Positions 21,269-32,482 of a DNA stretch of 64,000 nucleotides are shown piece by piece; within the stretch, counting starts at the first letter, position 1; each line of letters starts with the position of its first letter. This DNA is from Favolaschia claudopus. Lineage: Eukaryota > Basidiomycota > Agaricomycetes > Agaricales > Mycenaceae. The stretch lies in contig JAWWNJ010000195.1 in assembly GCA_037176885.1 (NCBI GenBank), positions 248,001 to 312,000 on the forward strand, in the 5' to 3' direction. The notes under the pieces were generated by a model that was not told the origin of the DNA, made no database searches, and saw only the letters and a program-made list of their open reading frames with translations. Made by a program: the position numbers and the translations under genes.

Positions 21269-21954
21269 TATACCTTGCTTCCGAGTCAACCAAACAGCGA
21301 TCAAAAAAACCATTTACCAGCTGTAGTATCTGTACAATGTCCTGAATATACATACATTACAACTGCTAAGTATTCTAAATCCAAAATCTAGGACCACCAA
21401 CTTAGGGCTGGGAAGGTGTACAACCAGATTGGATCCCAATTGTTCCCAGAACAGCAGAATAGGAATCTAATGGAGTACCATTAGCACGATCACAATTTCC
21501 TTTGACCTTGGCCTGGGCCATCTGACTCTCAGTAAGGCAGTTATTGATCTTGGTAAACAAGATTTTGCTCCTGGGTTGTCGTTTGTTGCGATTTCAAGAG
21601 TAAACGGAATAGCATTCCGTTCACCTTTTTTACTAGAAAGATTGCAGAAGCCAAATGAAACTACAGTGCAGCAGATGCTCCAGAGTTGATTTGGAGCGGA
21701 GAGAGACCTTAGGCCTTAGGTTTCAAACTCAAGACTTACGGATTTGATATCCAGGATATTCTTGCTGAATTTCAGTTTTTTGAGCCTTTTCAACAGTTGC
21801 ATGAGTACTTAGAATAGAATAAGTGTATTTGGTCTATAGTAATTCAGTAGATTGCATGTACGGACTGAAGCAAGCTTCCCCTCCTATGTGGACCATTGTC
21901 CACATACCCAACATGTTCTCGACGTTCCTACGCATTCCGTACAGAGCCAGATTA
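21269..21954. other. no gene; palindrome shared with 45.53 kb
   Basis: I see no gene. At 21870-21915 the string AAGCAAGCTTCCCCTCCTAT and the palindrome TATGTGGACCATTGTCCACATA recur, with small changes, at 45523-45570. Confidence 0.4.
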
Positions 21955-22674
21955 CAGCTGTTTTACGGTTTTTGTCCGGTTTTTGATGGAGTGGGGTTCT
22001 TCAAAAGTTGTTTACCTGTGATTGCTTGTGCATACCCTCGCCGAGGAGCCGGAGGCAGTTCAACCGCTCCATCGCAGTCCCACTGCATTCACTGGTGGAG
22101 CAAAATGCTGGAAATAGCCCAATCTGAGGTCAGAGTGGAGCCATACAGCGACTCAGATAGTGTTGCCGGAAGCTGGAGCTAGCTCCGAGCTGAGTTCAAC
22201 TCCAACTCGACCCCTTCCCAAAAGCGGCACCTCGAGGTGATGCCAGCTCGCCTCGACTCCACCCTCGTCACCCAAAGCGGACGACGTGACATTTCGGGTG
22301 GTGCAACTGAGTGACATCACACTCCTTCCCCAGTTTCTGTATTGGCCGTTTCTTGGCCGTTTTCGACGTATAAAAAGCAGTTTGAGCTTGAAGAGAGCTC
22401 AGGAAAACCTTCCACATAAAAATTTGGTCCATTCTCCCCTAAAATTTTGCCCTTCGGGTGGAAAGATGAACCCTGGGACACTAGATTCCCATATCCGGTA
22501 TCAGCTCTGAGCCAGCTCCGGTCAACTCGAGCTGACAGCGAGCTGATGGGCAATCAACTCGAGTTCAGCTCCAACTCAGCTCCCGGCAACACTAGACTCA
22601 GAGGCATACAGGTGTAAACAAGAAACGAAATGCCCCACTCCATCAAAAACCGGACAAAATCCGTAAAACAGCTG
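21955..22674. mobile_element. mariner-type MITE split by a hAT MITE
   Basis: Inverted ends CAGCTGTTTTACGG... (about 50 bp, ~90 % identical by eye) are flanked by TA (21953-21954 and 22675-22676). The hAT MITE at 22158-22594 sits in the middle. Removing it and one copy of its duplication leaves an element of roughly 275 bp. Confidence 0.75.
22158..22594 (+). mobile_element. hAT MITE (437 bp) with perfect 8-bp duplication
   Basis: The ends TAGTGTTGCCGGAAGCTGG...CAACACTA and ~100 bp of subterminal sequence match the autonomous hAT at 7762-11904. The duplication GACTCAGA flanks it (22150-22157, 22595-22602). Small open frames inside are also present in the copy at 35571 because the two copies share sequence; they are not evidence of coding. 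Confidence 0.92.
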
Positions 22675-22840
22675 TAAATAGAGCATATTGGCAACTGGAA
22701 ATATTCCTGCGGTCCACCAATCAAAGGCTTAGGCCAGGAAAGTGTGGAGCAGCCAATCACAGCACTGGTCAAAATGGTTTTATTCCGGTTGTAGTGATCG
22801 GCACGGGTTGGCCAACTCGCCGCGGGCCGCGGGTATGGGG

Positions 22841-23020
22841 GAGCTTGCTCCCCCTTTATCAGAGCCGTCACCGAAAAGCAATAAGCTGTGCTAGACGGCT
22901 TTATGATGGCGTCACTGCCCTTGACGTGCGCACGTCAAGATTGGCATGCTCCGAGTGATACGATGTTCTTCCGAGTGATCCATCCTGACCCCTACTGATC
23001 CAGACTGATTGCAGCGTGAT
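22841..23020. repeat. hairpin terminus and TGAT array, left member of an inverted pair
   Basis: The perfect palindrome GGGGGAGCTTGCTCCCCC is followed by ~37 bp that match, in inverse orientation and with one base of difference over ~55 bp, the sequence at 34965-35019. About 70-120 bp farther in is a cluster of TGAT motifs (GAGTGAT, CTGATCC, GTGATGG). A similar cluster accompanies the right-hand copy. This looks like a structured transposon end. Confidence 0.6.
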
Positions 23021-23459
23021 GGTGCATCCTTTTCAACTGACTGTGCACCCGTCCTTGACCCTGCCCGAGGCTGCTTAACGGAAGGGAAAATACAGTTCTC
23101 TATTTCATACACGGTACAGAGGGGCAGGTTCTGGCGCCATTAGTTTCCCAGAAAGTTGCTGTAAAGAGGCGATGAAAATAAATGATATCAATGTTGCAGC
23201 TTGCTCAGTTATAGTGTCTGTATAGAGAGACCACGGTTCTGAGTGGTTAGGTATTCCATCATGATGATAAGCTAGTTCGAAATTTGATTGGTGGTTCATC
23301 CTCCAGAACGTGAGAACGTTGTTGCCCGGCATAAAGTTTTGTTCACAAAGTAGAGTACTACCTAGAGGACTTATGTGCGTGAAAAAGAATCCAGCCGAAG
23401 TATGCCCCCCAAACAACAGCGCAACATTAATATTGTCAATTTGTGTGCCATATATAAGA

Positions 23460-23516
23460 ATTTACACAAGCTCCCCCTGCTGTAGGCCGGTATTCCGGCA
23501 TACAAATCATATTGTA
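23460..23516. repeat. inner inverted repeat of the RecQ/DUF6589 family, solo copy
   Basis: CAAGCTCCCCCTGCTGTAGG and then GGCATACAAATCATATT match the left inverted repeat of the element at 28196 in the same orientation, and the right one at 34709-34768 in the inverse. No RecQ or DUF6589 coding sequence adjoins this copy directly. Confidence 0.65.
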
Positions 23517-23554
23517 AATTCTTCGCAGACAGTCAAAAAAGGGAAAGAAGGCAT

Positions 23555-24010
23555 CCGACATGGGAACTTCTCCATTCCGAGGGTGATGGCAAAACGGTCG
23601 AGATTCCCACGGTGAGTCATTGTTTAACCTTCTCCAAGGAGAAATCCCTCGGCCGGGAAAACGCGTTTTCGGCATCCAGAAAAGCCTCGGAATGACCGAT
23701 TTTTCCGACATGGGAACTTCTCCATTCCGAGGGTGATGGCAAAACGGTCGAGATTCCCACGGTGAGTCATTGTTTAACCTTCTCCAAGGAGAAATCCCTC
23801 GGCCGGGAAAACGCGTTTTCGGCATCCAGAAAAGCCTCGGAATGACCGATTTTTCACGTTACTTTTGAAGTGAGCTGATCCTTGTGTTTTGGGAACTTCT
23901 CCATTCCGAGGGTGATGGTAAAACGGTCGAGATTCCCACGGTGGGTCATTGTCTTCCCTTCTCCAAGGGGAAATCCCTCGGCCGGAAAAACGCGTTTTCG
24001 GCACCCAGAA
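23555..24010. repeat. tandem repeat: two identical-looking 150-bp units and a diverged third
   Basis: Units at 23555-23704 and 23705-23854 read the same base for base by eye. The third (about 23889-24010) is diverged and separated by a short linker. Each unit contains CATTCCGAGGGTGATGGCAA and CCTCGGCCGGGAAAACG. A diverged single unit occurs at 14570-14712. The open frame across the units is a by-product of the repeat length being divisible by three. Confidence 0.85.
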
Positions 24011-24043
24011 AATCGTCCAAGTTACCCCAGTTCGGCCACGTGA

Positions 24044-25214
24044 CCGCTGTTTTTTATTATTATTATTTTGTATCAGCATTTCTATACCGCAACAAGTAAA
24101 CCAACTACTAAGACGTGGTGCCCGGAGGGCGATAAATAAGTAAAAAGTAATTCTAGTGAGGATTCGACCGTGGTTGGTAGAGTATAGTCTTGGAGTAGGT
24201 GGGTGAGCGCTTCCATCGACGGTGAGAACGATAACTCAACATAGGAACCATGGGTGAAGAAAAGAAAAATGGGGCATAAGTGGCAGTCAGCCATTACCTC
24301 GGGGGGCGCCGTCCGCTTGAAGCCCGAGCTTTGTACGGGGTGGCCCGACAATGTGATCCATAGAGAAAGATGCCGTCCCGTAAGAAGCGACGCGCATCCT
24401 CCTCCTCAATGAAGTCCACGCGGACAGACACTTCCGACTGGGGGATGCTATCCCGCTTGTGAAGGAAACGGACATTACCAATTCGATACTGTGCACCTGG
24501 AAGTTGGTTGCGCTTCGCCAACTCGCGCACAAAATTGCGAGAGTGCGGAAGCCCTCCCTCCTCCAAGATTGGCACTCGGTGGAAAACCACCTTGTGCCAT
24601 GGGTCTGCGGGGTAAATGGGCGGTTCAGCATCGAGGGCGCATCCCAGAAGTGGAGCGATGGTCCTCCATAGCAGCGAGCGGTGGGCTGCGAGCGCCTGGG
24701 CTGAGCAAGCCGGCGCAGTTGCGTGGAGAATGAGGTTGCCACTCTGGGACATGGAGGTAGCGCTAACCGCTAGCCGACTATCCAGAACGCCGTTGATGGC
24801 CCTGCATAGCGAATCGGGGTGAGGTTTCTTCGTGCAGCGGGTGTCGGACAGGTCAATGATCAACCGAGTGGATGGAATCGTCGTTTTGGGCGACACTGTT
24901 GAGCTCCGTTTGGGAGCGGGACGTGAGGGGCGCTTCGGCTTGGAGGTATGAGGGCGCGGAAGTTCGGCCTTGACGGCCTCTGCAAATGTGGTGGGGCTGG
25001 GTGGGCTAACAGGAGCCTCGTCGGGTTCCAGGCTTTCACCAGCGAGGTATTGCTTGTACTCCGTTGTCAAAGGTTCGAGGGTTTCAGTGATTTCGATAAC
25101 CATAGGTGTTTCGAGTTTTCGGGACGGAAGGGGGAGGGGAGTCCGGTGGCCTTGGGCGCCGAAGGCCCGTAGCTGGGGGGCGGGGAGGAGAACGCTCGCC
25201 TTGCATCCCAGCAA
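24044..25214 (-). pseudogene. LINE ORF1-like protein with a 3' tail but no reverse transcriptase
   Basis: The minus-strand frame 25214-24294 has a disordered Pro/Thr-rich N-terminal half. Its globular C-terminal half contains DPWHKVVFHRVPILEEGG, LPGAQYRIGNVRFLHKRDSI, SEVSVRVDFI and GIFLYGSHCRA, the pattern of the ORF1 (nucleic-acid-binding) protein of fungal non-LTR retrotransposons. Downstream on the same strand is a 3' untranslated stretch ending in an AAT-repeat tail (24051-24070), typical of LINE insertion ends. The endonuclease and reverse transcriptase ORF that should lie between is absent, so this is an internally deleted or ORF1-only copy. The first part of the frame (LGCKASVLLPAP...) may not be translated; an internal ATG at PMVIEITE is a likelier start. 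Confidence 0.65.
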
Positions 25215-25357
25215 ATTTTGGCCGTGGGAAAAATCGTGACGGTGATGGTTCCGGTCAAGAGGGCCACGGCCGTGACCGCTGTAACGTGCCGATTCGTTAC
25301 ACTGGTCAAAATGGTTTTATAGCCAATATGCTCTATTGTCGCAGGCAAGATGCCGCA

Positions 25358-25538
25358 TGTTAGCGGTAATTATTTACCACTCTTTACTTTCCAGCATACT
25401 GTACTCTCGTAAGCATTACGTAGTCTTTATGCGTTTGTAACCGAGACCACGACGTTCTCTACACAAACGCAGTTTCTTTCGACTTCTCGTCTTTTCCATC
25501 TCGATACGGGCGATACCGTACAGCAAATTACGCTGACA
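25358..25538. repeat. 5' LTR of the TRIM-like element
   Basis: 181 bp, TGTTAG...CTGACA. It is nearly identical to the 3' LTR apart from a few substitutions and a small length difference around the GTTTGTAA block. Confidence 0.9.
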
Positions 25539-26142
25539 CAAACGCATCCCAGGTGGCTCCTGGTAAATAACGCCAGTCCGTATCGACTTGTCGGCATCTG
25601 CGGTACACCTGAACCTCAAGCGACAAAGCTATAGCGTGCAGCACTCCAACCGGCAAAGCCTTGGACCTCACAACCGCATACCACAGCCGACGGACCGCGG
25701 CACAACCTCACACGATCCCCCGTACCCTCCGGACGACATGATTCATGCTGGGGCACGCAAACTCACAGCGACCTGTAACAGCAAAGACAGCTCTCCAGGG
25801 ACTTGGACGAGGAAGAAACGATGGATTTGGCAAAGCGAACGAAAAGGGCATACCCATATGGGTCCCACATGGTACGTCACAACCCGCCACTGCCAGCGGG
25901 GACGTATGCCAGTCAACTTGGCTCTGGCACGTATCGCAATCCCACGGCCGCAGAATGGGGCAGCGAGCCCCAGGATCCATCTCAACGAGGGCCGCAGGCG
26001 CTCACTCGCAACGAGCAGCAGCAGCGCCACCGACGAGCAGTTTTACTCCGTCACCACGCCTCGGACAACTCAGACGACGCGAGTACGCTCGTCCTGACGT
26101 TCCGGGAAGCGCGACATCGCGCACACCTTCCTCGCATGCCCA

Positions 26143-27184
26143 GGGGGAGCAAATGTTCTCCACACTACATCCTGGCATCGCAGGGGGAGCATCTCGAGCA
26201 GTCCTCGCATCTCATGCTTGCTCGCCGCGGTTTTCTACCCCGCCAACTCTGATGCGGGCAGGGGGAGATTTCATCCCTCAGGCTCCATTCGGCTGTCGTG
26301 TCTTAGCGTCACTTAGCGTCACTTTGGAGCACTTGGGAAAAATTCCACGACAAACTTTTGGTGAGAAATACTCTTAAGTGACGTCAAGTGCTCCGAAGTG
26401 ACGCAACCGAATGGAGCCTCAGTTTCTTCTTCCAACTGCGTACCATGCACCAGCAGCACAGGGGGAGAATCTAGCGCAATCCCCTCACACGACGACTTGC
26501 TCACGGCGACTTCAATACCGCCAACTTCGACGCAAACGGCCAAGACAGGGGGAGCTTCTCATCCACTTCCTCATTCATGTCACATCTCAGCCGCCGTATG
26601 TATACCAAACTCGCGTCACACGCGCACGAGCGCATTTCACTCTCGTTCACCCCGTCGTGCCTCATCTGCCGCCGACATTACACATTCTTTCACATTTTCC
26701 CAATACATCCATCGCGCATGCGGATCAGTCGAAAAACCATTTTTTCGAAGGGGGAGATAAGGGGTATGGAGGCCCACCACGCTCAGTATGGGGGGCCGAC
26801 TCGATTAGACCGCCTAGGTGCACAATGTGACGGGCGGAGGTCTTGATCGGCGACATCCAGAGCAGCAGCGAAGACTACGGAGCCGATAATACGATGACCA
26901 GAAGACCCCCACAGCTGCAACGGGTGGACACGTTACGACTGGGCCAGAGACTCAAGTGGGTCAGCGCCAACAGTCTTCGATCCGCGACCGCGTGTGCTGG
27001 AGGGCCACGACACAGCGTCGACGCTCTACCAGAGAGAATGCTGGGTAGTATTGGGTCAGAAGTTTATTTGGCAAGTTTTACGCTCAAGGGGGAGCAACAG
27101 TATGTTGTTCCATATATTTTACATATTCTCCATCATGCCCTCTACTTATTCATCCCTTACTCGAGTCCACTCGCTGAGGGGGAG
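26143..27184. repeat. eight dispersed GGGGGAG motifs in the TRIM interior
   Basis: GGGGGAG occurs at 26143, 26183, 26261, 26461, 26548, 26750, 27088 and 27178. The last is the polypurine tract abutting the 3' LTR. Most are preceded by CA or AA and followed by A or C, like extra copies of the tract. Confidence 0.7.
26282..26417. mobile_element. 136-bp foldback mini-element nested in the TRIM
   Basis: Inverted ends GCTCCATTCGG...CCGAATGGAGC are flanked by CTCAG on both sides (26277-26281, 26418-26422). GTCACTT/AAGTGAC motifs recur inside. It contains no ORF. Confidence 0.65.
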
Positions 27185-27368
27185 TGTTAGCGGTAATTAT
27201 TTACCACTCTTTACTTTCCAGCATACTGTACTCTCGTAAGCATTACGTAGTCTTTATGCGTTTGTAAGTAACCGGAACCACGACGTTCTCTACACAAACG
27301 CAGTTTCTTTCGACTTCTCGTCTTGACCACTCGATACGGGCGATACCGAACAGCAAATTACGCTGACA
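27185..27368. repeat. 3' LTR of the TRIM-like element
   Basis: 184 bp and followed by the CCGCA duplication. Its left border is fixed by the preceding polypurine tract. Confidence 0.9.
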
Positions 27369-27373
27369 CCGCA

Positions 27374-28195
27374 CATGCCGGCAGTCTTTGAAAGCCTGTG
27401 GGCCGCCACGGGTCAGGTACTGTTGTAGGAGACCCGCCGGTACCCTCCGGTGATGCGCTCCTGGATACCCGACGTCTCCCGTTTATTTCCTTTTTAGTCC
27501 ACATGTATATTACGGTTACCACCCTGTAGTGCACCTCAGTCGTCTACACCCATCGTGTCCCGACTGAGGTGAGCCTTACTTATATTCTTACAGCATATAC
27601 GACTTACTCACTTCCGTACTTCAGTACTCACTTATATTGTTCTTACTTTAGGTATAGTACCGACTGAATATAGTCGTCTACACCCATCGGAGTACTCACT
27701 TATATTGTTCTTACTTTAGGTACGGGTCAGCCGGGTTATGAATTCTGACCCACACCCGTACTCGCGCTCACCAATAAGCTTCCTAAACATCACTCTCAAG
27801 GACACAACTGCCATTGAATACAGCCTGGGCTGTCACAATACACAAAGTCAAGGATTAACCCTAAAGAAAGCTGTCGTTGACCTGACTTTTCATTGGGACT
27901 TTCATTTGTGGCCATTTCTTGGCCTTTTCACGCGTCAAGACTTTGGCTGTCAGGAATTGCATTTCGAACGAGTTTTCACTGAGGACGACTGGAAAAACTC
28001 AATGTAACAGATTCAATGCGGATGCTTGAGACTACTGATACATTACATTTACTCTCGACAGCCAAGGAATGGACTTTACTTAGATACTTAGTACTAGTCA
28101 ATATGTATTTTTCTGAAACCTCATCTACTTGAACGTAGTTGATAGTTTCTTGTTCAACTTACTTTACTCCAATGTGCATTGTAATATTGATACAG
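27374..28195. other. no gene; local direct repeats
   Basis: I see no gene. ACTCACTTATATTGTTCTTA occurs twice (~27630 and ~27693), and CGTCTACACCCATCG also occurs twice (~27540, ~27678). This is microrepeat sequence of unknown origin. Confidence 0.4.
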
Positions 28196-29093
28196 AATTG
28201 CGCAAGCTCCCCCTTCTGTAGGCCGGAACTCCGGCATACAAATCATATTTATTTTTTCGGGGTGGAATCTCGGTCCCGGGAGCTCAGATTCACCTAGAAA
28301 TTACTGTTACCGCTGTTTCTACTCAAAATATCCCGGGCAACCTCTCTTTCCGGGCTTCACCGGCAGTCCTTCCTATTTGGGACGATCAACTTTGGCTGTG
28401 TTTGATATCAGAGGCAACAGAGGATACAATGCATGTGCCTCTTTTCCTCCGTTGTAGTAGATATTTGGTGGTTAATTTATCTTATTCCACCTCTAACAGT
28501 TATTTTGAGTTCATATTTTGAGTCAAGTTTTGGTCAAGCACTTTGGCACGCTGATATCACGTGGATATTTACTCGATTTGGCCAGTATGTAATGCTTACG
28601 TGGCAGGGTGGTTGAGCCAAAAGGTCGGTTTGAAAAAAAAAAACAGCCATATGTAGGTATTTTTTTTTTGGTTTCCGCACACCCTTGAGATTTATAGTAT
28701 CCCGAAGAACCGTCTATTGTGGCAAACATCTCTCGAGTCCACAGGCCTCACAACATGACGTAGACACAGACTGATTCGGATTCACCAACCCGCAGCGGCA
28801 ACGCAGGCTGGATCTATTCCTTTATTCGGGCCGAAGCTTAACAATAGGTGGCTTCCGCCACCCAGAGAACACCGGGAAAAAACAGGGGGTTAACAGAACT
28901 GAGGATTGAGACTCAGCTGCTACTTGCCCAGAGCTCGACACGGCCTAGTCAAGGACTCGTGGAGGGGTCCCATGGAGAAGCGACACAGATCAGCGGAGTT
29001 TGAAACTCGCTCCATTTGGAAGCTCCCTAATCGGGAAGCACCTGCCGCTATCTCTCTCTCCATCTCACTTGCATCGTCCTGCAGCGTACTCAT

Positions 29094-32000
29094 GTCTTCG
29101 GGAGGCCCTAGCAAACGATTCAAGCCCGATGACTTCTCTAGTACACCCTACAGCACAAAACCAGCCTTCCAAGTCGTGCTCTCTGACGAATCGCGCTCAA
29201 GGCCGGCAGAAACTATTGCATCGTCTCCAGGTAAGCAACCTCTCTCTCCGTTGAATCTGGAGGAATCTTGTATTAAATGTAAGCTCAGGAACTACTCCCC
29301 CAGTCACACCGCCACCCCAAGCTCGTCTCGGACATGTACCAGGGATGGCACTTCCAGTATCGTCTCCACTAGTTTACCCTAGCCCCATGCCGGGGCCGTT
29401 TGTCACTGGAAATACACCTCAGCTCAATCATTATCCTTATTATGTTCCTATGCATCCCTTCCCTCTTCCGCCGCTGCGTAAGATGATTGATACCAGCACA
29501 CAAACCGAAACCGTGACGGAAGTCGTCAATCTCCCCAATCAACTGGCCATTGATTTCGCGTCAAATATTTTCGACGGCATAATACCACAGACCGAGATTG
29601 GGGGGCGCCAGCGGAATAAGTTTAAATGGCCTCTCGGTGTGAAGATTGGCGCGGAGGACCGTCTACTTGTTGTCTTTCGCGCCATCAAGAGAGCAGGCTT
29701 CCCAACTCTCGGTGCTTTCTTTGCCCAGGCATTTGACAATAATACCATCTACAACAAACATCCTACTGTCTACCACACCCTCGCCTCATTCTTGCAGGCC
29801 AAGGAACATTCGATCGCCCATCATCCAGTAGCGATCGTTGACCTCATCTTTCGACACCGGAAATCTCAAGAGTTTATCAATGGTTCTGCCGTAGACCCCA
29901 ACTTCGCACTTCCTCGGTACTCTCACCCTCCATCTTCACGATTCGATACCGTTCTCGGCGAACTTTCCCGCGAAAATACCACGCGCAATGCGCTGATAAA
30001 TTGGTCGCTTCATCGCATGATCGAGAGGATCGAGAAGGAAACTCGTGAACTTCTCAAGCCTCAACATGGATTTATGCATCGGCCCAAGGATCCTGCTATC
30101 ACCTGGGACGGCCTGTTGGCCTGGTCTTTGAAACAGAGCCAAGAAACTATTGCCGCGAATGCACCCGCTATTTTTACCCTTCTAACAACCATTGCGGTCA
30201 ACAAGAATGCCCGGCGCAAATTGAAGGCTATGGTAGAAGTGATCAACGAGGAACCGGGGGAAAATCTTCATGACGGGCTGCCATTTTTCCAGTCCATGTC
30301 CGATGATCCCCCAATCGAAGAGAACGAGCGCAACGAAGAGGAGGAGGAAGAGGAGGACGAGGAGGGACATGCTTCAGAAGACAAAGACGAAGAGCTTCCC
30401 GAAGCGACTTCTATTTTTGATAAAGTCGGCCATCGTGACCCTTGGCAGGTAAGTTTGAGCGCGTCTATCATTACAATTGTATTGACATTCTCCAAAGGCC
30501 GTTACAGTTGTCATCTTGGTCCTGTTATTTTTCCGAAACCGTTTTGCACTGATGCTGCCCATCCTCATCGGGGTTTTTGCATTTGCGTGCAATGCGAATA
30601 GGGAGCTGATCTCAGTACTATGCCGATTGGGTCTTTCAATCTCGTATTCTGCTCTATTAGCCCAACTTCATGTTCTCGGTGCGGACTCGGCTGAACAACT
30701 ACGGCTCTTTGGCGCGTTCAACGAGCTCACCGGCCCAGCATTCCTCGTCCTCTTTGACAACGTCAACAAAATGCAGCGCGCATGGCGAGCCACCCTCGGT
30801 CACAAAAGCGAAGTGAAGAGTGGTACGGCCTCTACGATCATAGGACTTGTTGGTGTTCGTCCGGGAGCGCTTCTTTCGGAGCCGTTGAACAAGGCAGTTT
30901 CCGAAGGGAAGCGAGGAGCCCTCACAGTGAAGCAGCTCAGAGACGACATCGACTGGGATCACATCCGTGGTGTTGCCGCCTTGCGTGTGTGGCTGAAGTA
31001 CATCCCATCGCTCGCATGTCACCGGGCTGCCGTTGAAGGGATTTTCAAAGAAGAGTTCCAGAAGCATCGTCTTCAACTCCGCAAAAGTGACATTCGGTCT
31101 ACTCGGATAACCAATATTGACGAGTCCACAACCACTGGCGCGGCTTCAGTTCTGCAAAATCTTATCATTGGTCAATTGGGCATAGTTCCGACCTCCCTTC
31201 ACCGATGGCTGGTCATGATATGTGGTGATCAGCTCAGCATCGATCGGATTCGGAAAATTAAACACTACGCGCGCAAGTTCTTAACTCCGTTCACTCGCCA
31301 TGAGTGGGCATTGCCAGTAATTCAACTGTGGCATTTGAAGTGGAATTGGCAAAAGGCCATTTTCCGTTTACATTGGCATCGCGACCTTGGGAAGGATATT
31401 TTCGGACTTCATCACGACTGCGAACTGTTGGATCGAGGGAAGTTTAATCCGGACAAATGTGATTTTTATCCGGCGCACCATATTCTTGAGGATCGGTTTG
31501 ACGCAGTTCTACTGGATGCATTGCGGTGAGCTCTTTTCATTCCTATGTCAATTTAATTCTGAAACTCTATAGCTTAATATGTCAGGAAGAGACCGGTGTA
31601 ACCTACGGTGCAGAGGTCAAGCTTACAGATGCTCTGTCAAAATATTTCGATCCAGATGGCGGGCTGTACGAGTGCTCGTTTGATAAGCTCCGGCAGCTTG
31701 CGGGAACTGTATATCGGCGCTATATGTGTACAGCAGCATCGGAGGATGCCCTCGGCCATGCGCAACGCGACACAGAAGTTTATGGACCAGCATGGACTGC
31801 ACCTATCAACGAGGAATCGGAGGACGAAGATGCGGCGGGTAAATTCTTCTTGCTTTGTGGATTGGTGCCCTGTTTAATATGTTATTTAATAGATATGATG
31901 CCCTCCCTCGCTCCTTTGGGGTCTTCAAGTAAACCGGCGCCACGGAAGAAACAGAAGAAGTCCCGTGCCAAGGCTTCCGCTCAACCAAAGAGAATCCTTA

Positions 32001-32223
32001 TTTGGTTGGTAATGAATTTGCAGAGGGTGATTCGGTGTTGAATTCCGGTACACTCAAGAGTTTTTTAGCTCGCACGATGTCGGGTGGATCGGTGCAGCAA
32101 GGAGAGAGTGAGATGGACAATGGCAATGGTCAGGATCTTCTAGAACGGCCGCCATGCCCAGCCACTCTGATTGACGGAGTAATGGATGTAGATGTATTTG
32201 TAACTGGAGCATCGGAGGCGTAA
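29094..32223 (+). CDS. DUF6589-type protein, five exons, near-complete
   Basis: This is a large protein of the DUF6589 type that is widespread in Agaricomycetes; its molecular function is not established. Exons are 29094-29230, 29289-30448, 30498-31525, 31573-31838 and 31893 onward, all with GT-AG introns of about 50 nt. It begins with a disordered Ser/Pro-rich region. A helical region follows (~29540-30290), then an acidic run of Glu/Asp (~30340-30400) and a hydrophobic stretch (VVILVLLFFRNRFALMLPI). The conserved core contains LVLFDNVNKMQRAWRATLG, SGTASTIIGLVG, DIDWDHIRGVAALRVW, MICGDQLSIDRIRKIK and HEWALPVIQLWHLKWNWQ. The Asp residues in FDN, DIDW and GDQ are candidate catalytic or metal-binding positions. 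Near 31990 the frame shifts by one base: the frame ending at 32223 fits better than the one stopping at 32041. It converges on the RecQ-like gene. Confidence 0.75.
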
Positions 32224-32482
32224 TATAAACATGCGAATGTAAAATTATATTTGACTAGTCATTAAACTTTGATTCTCTTTAGGATATTTGCGCTTTCGTT
32301 TTTTGTCTTTTTTCGGCGAAGTCGGCAGACTTGCGAGATTAGTTTTGTCGCCGAGAACAGTCGGCGGCTCGTCGATGTTCATTAGGCTTGCCTTTCGCTC
32401 ATCAATTTCTTGTTTCGAAGGGAAAGAGCTTGCAGTGCTGTTCCAGATTAAAGAATAGAAAACGATGGATTAAACTGAAGAC
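32224..32482. other. shared 3' intergenic gap of the two convergent genes
   Basis: About 260 bp between the stops of the DUF6589-type and RecQ-like genes. AT-rich and T-rich on both strands, consistent with two overlapping 3' untranslated ends. No other feature is seen. Confidence 0.5.

Larger units (their letters stand above)
25358..27368. mobile_element. short non-autonomous LTR retrotransposon (TRIM-like, 2.0 kb)
   Basis: Two direct repeats (25358-25538 and 27185-27368) begin TGTTAGCGGTAATTATTTAC and end CGCTGACA, the TG...CA form of LTRs. The element is flanked by a perfect 5-bp duplication CCGCA (25353-25357, 27369-27373). A polypurine tract (GAGGGGGAG) sits directly before the 3' LTR. 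The ~1.65-kb interior encodes no Gag, protease, integrase or reverse transcriptase, so it depends on another element. The two LTRs differ at a handful of positions, including a short insertion. Confidence 0.9.

Noticed and set aside
23436..23825. 129-codon repetitive minus-strand frame
   Set aside because: It is an artefact of two 150-bp tandem units whose length is divisible by three.
26143..27184. CRISPR-like array from the regularly recurring GGGGGAG motif
   Set aside because: The motif is far too short, spacing is irregular, and it lies inside a eukaryotic LTR element.
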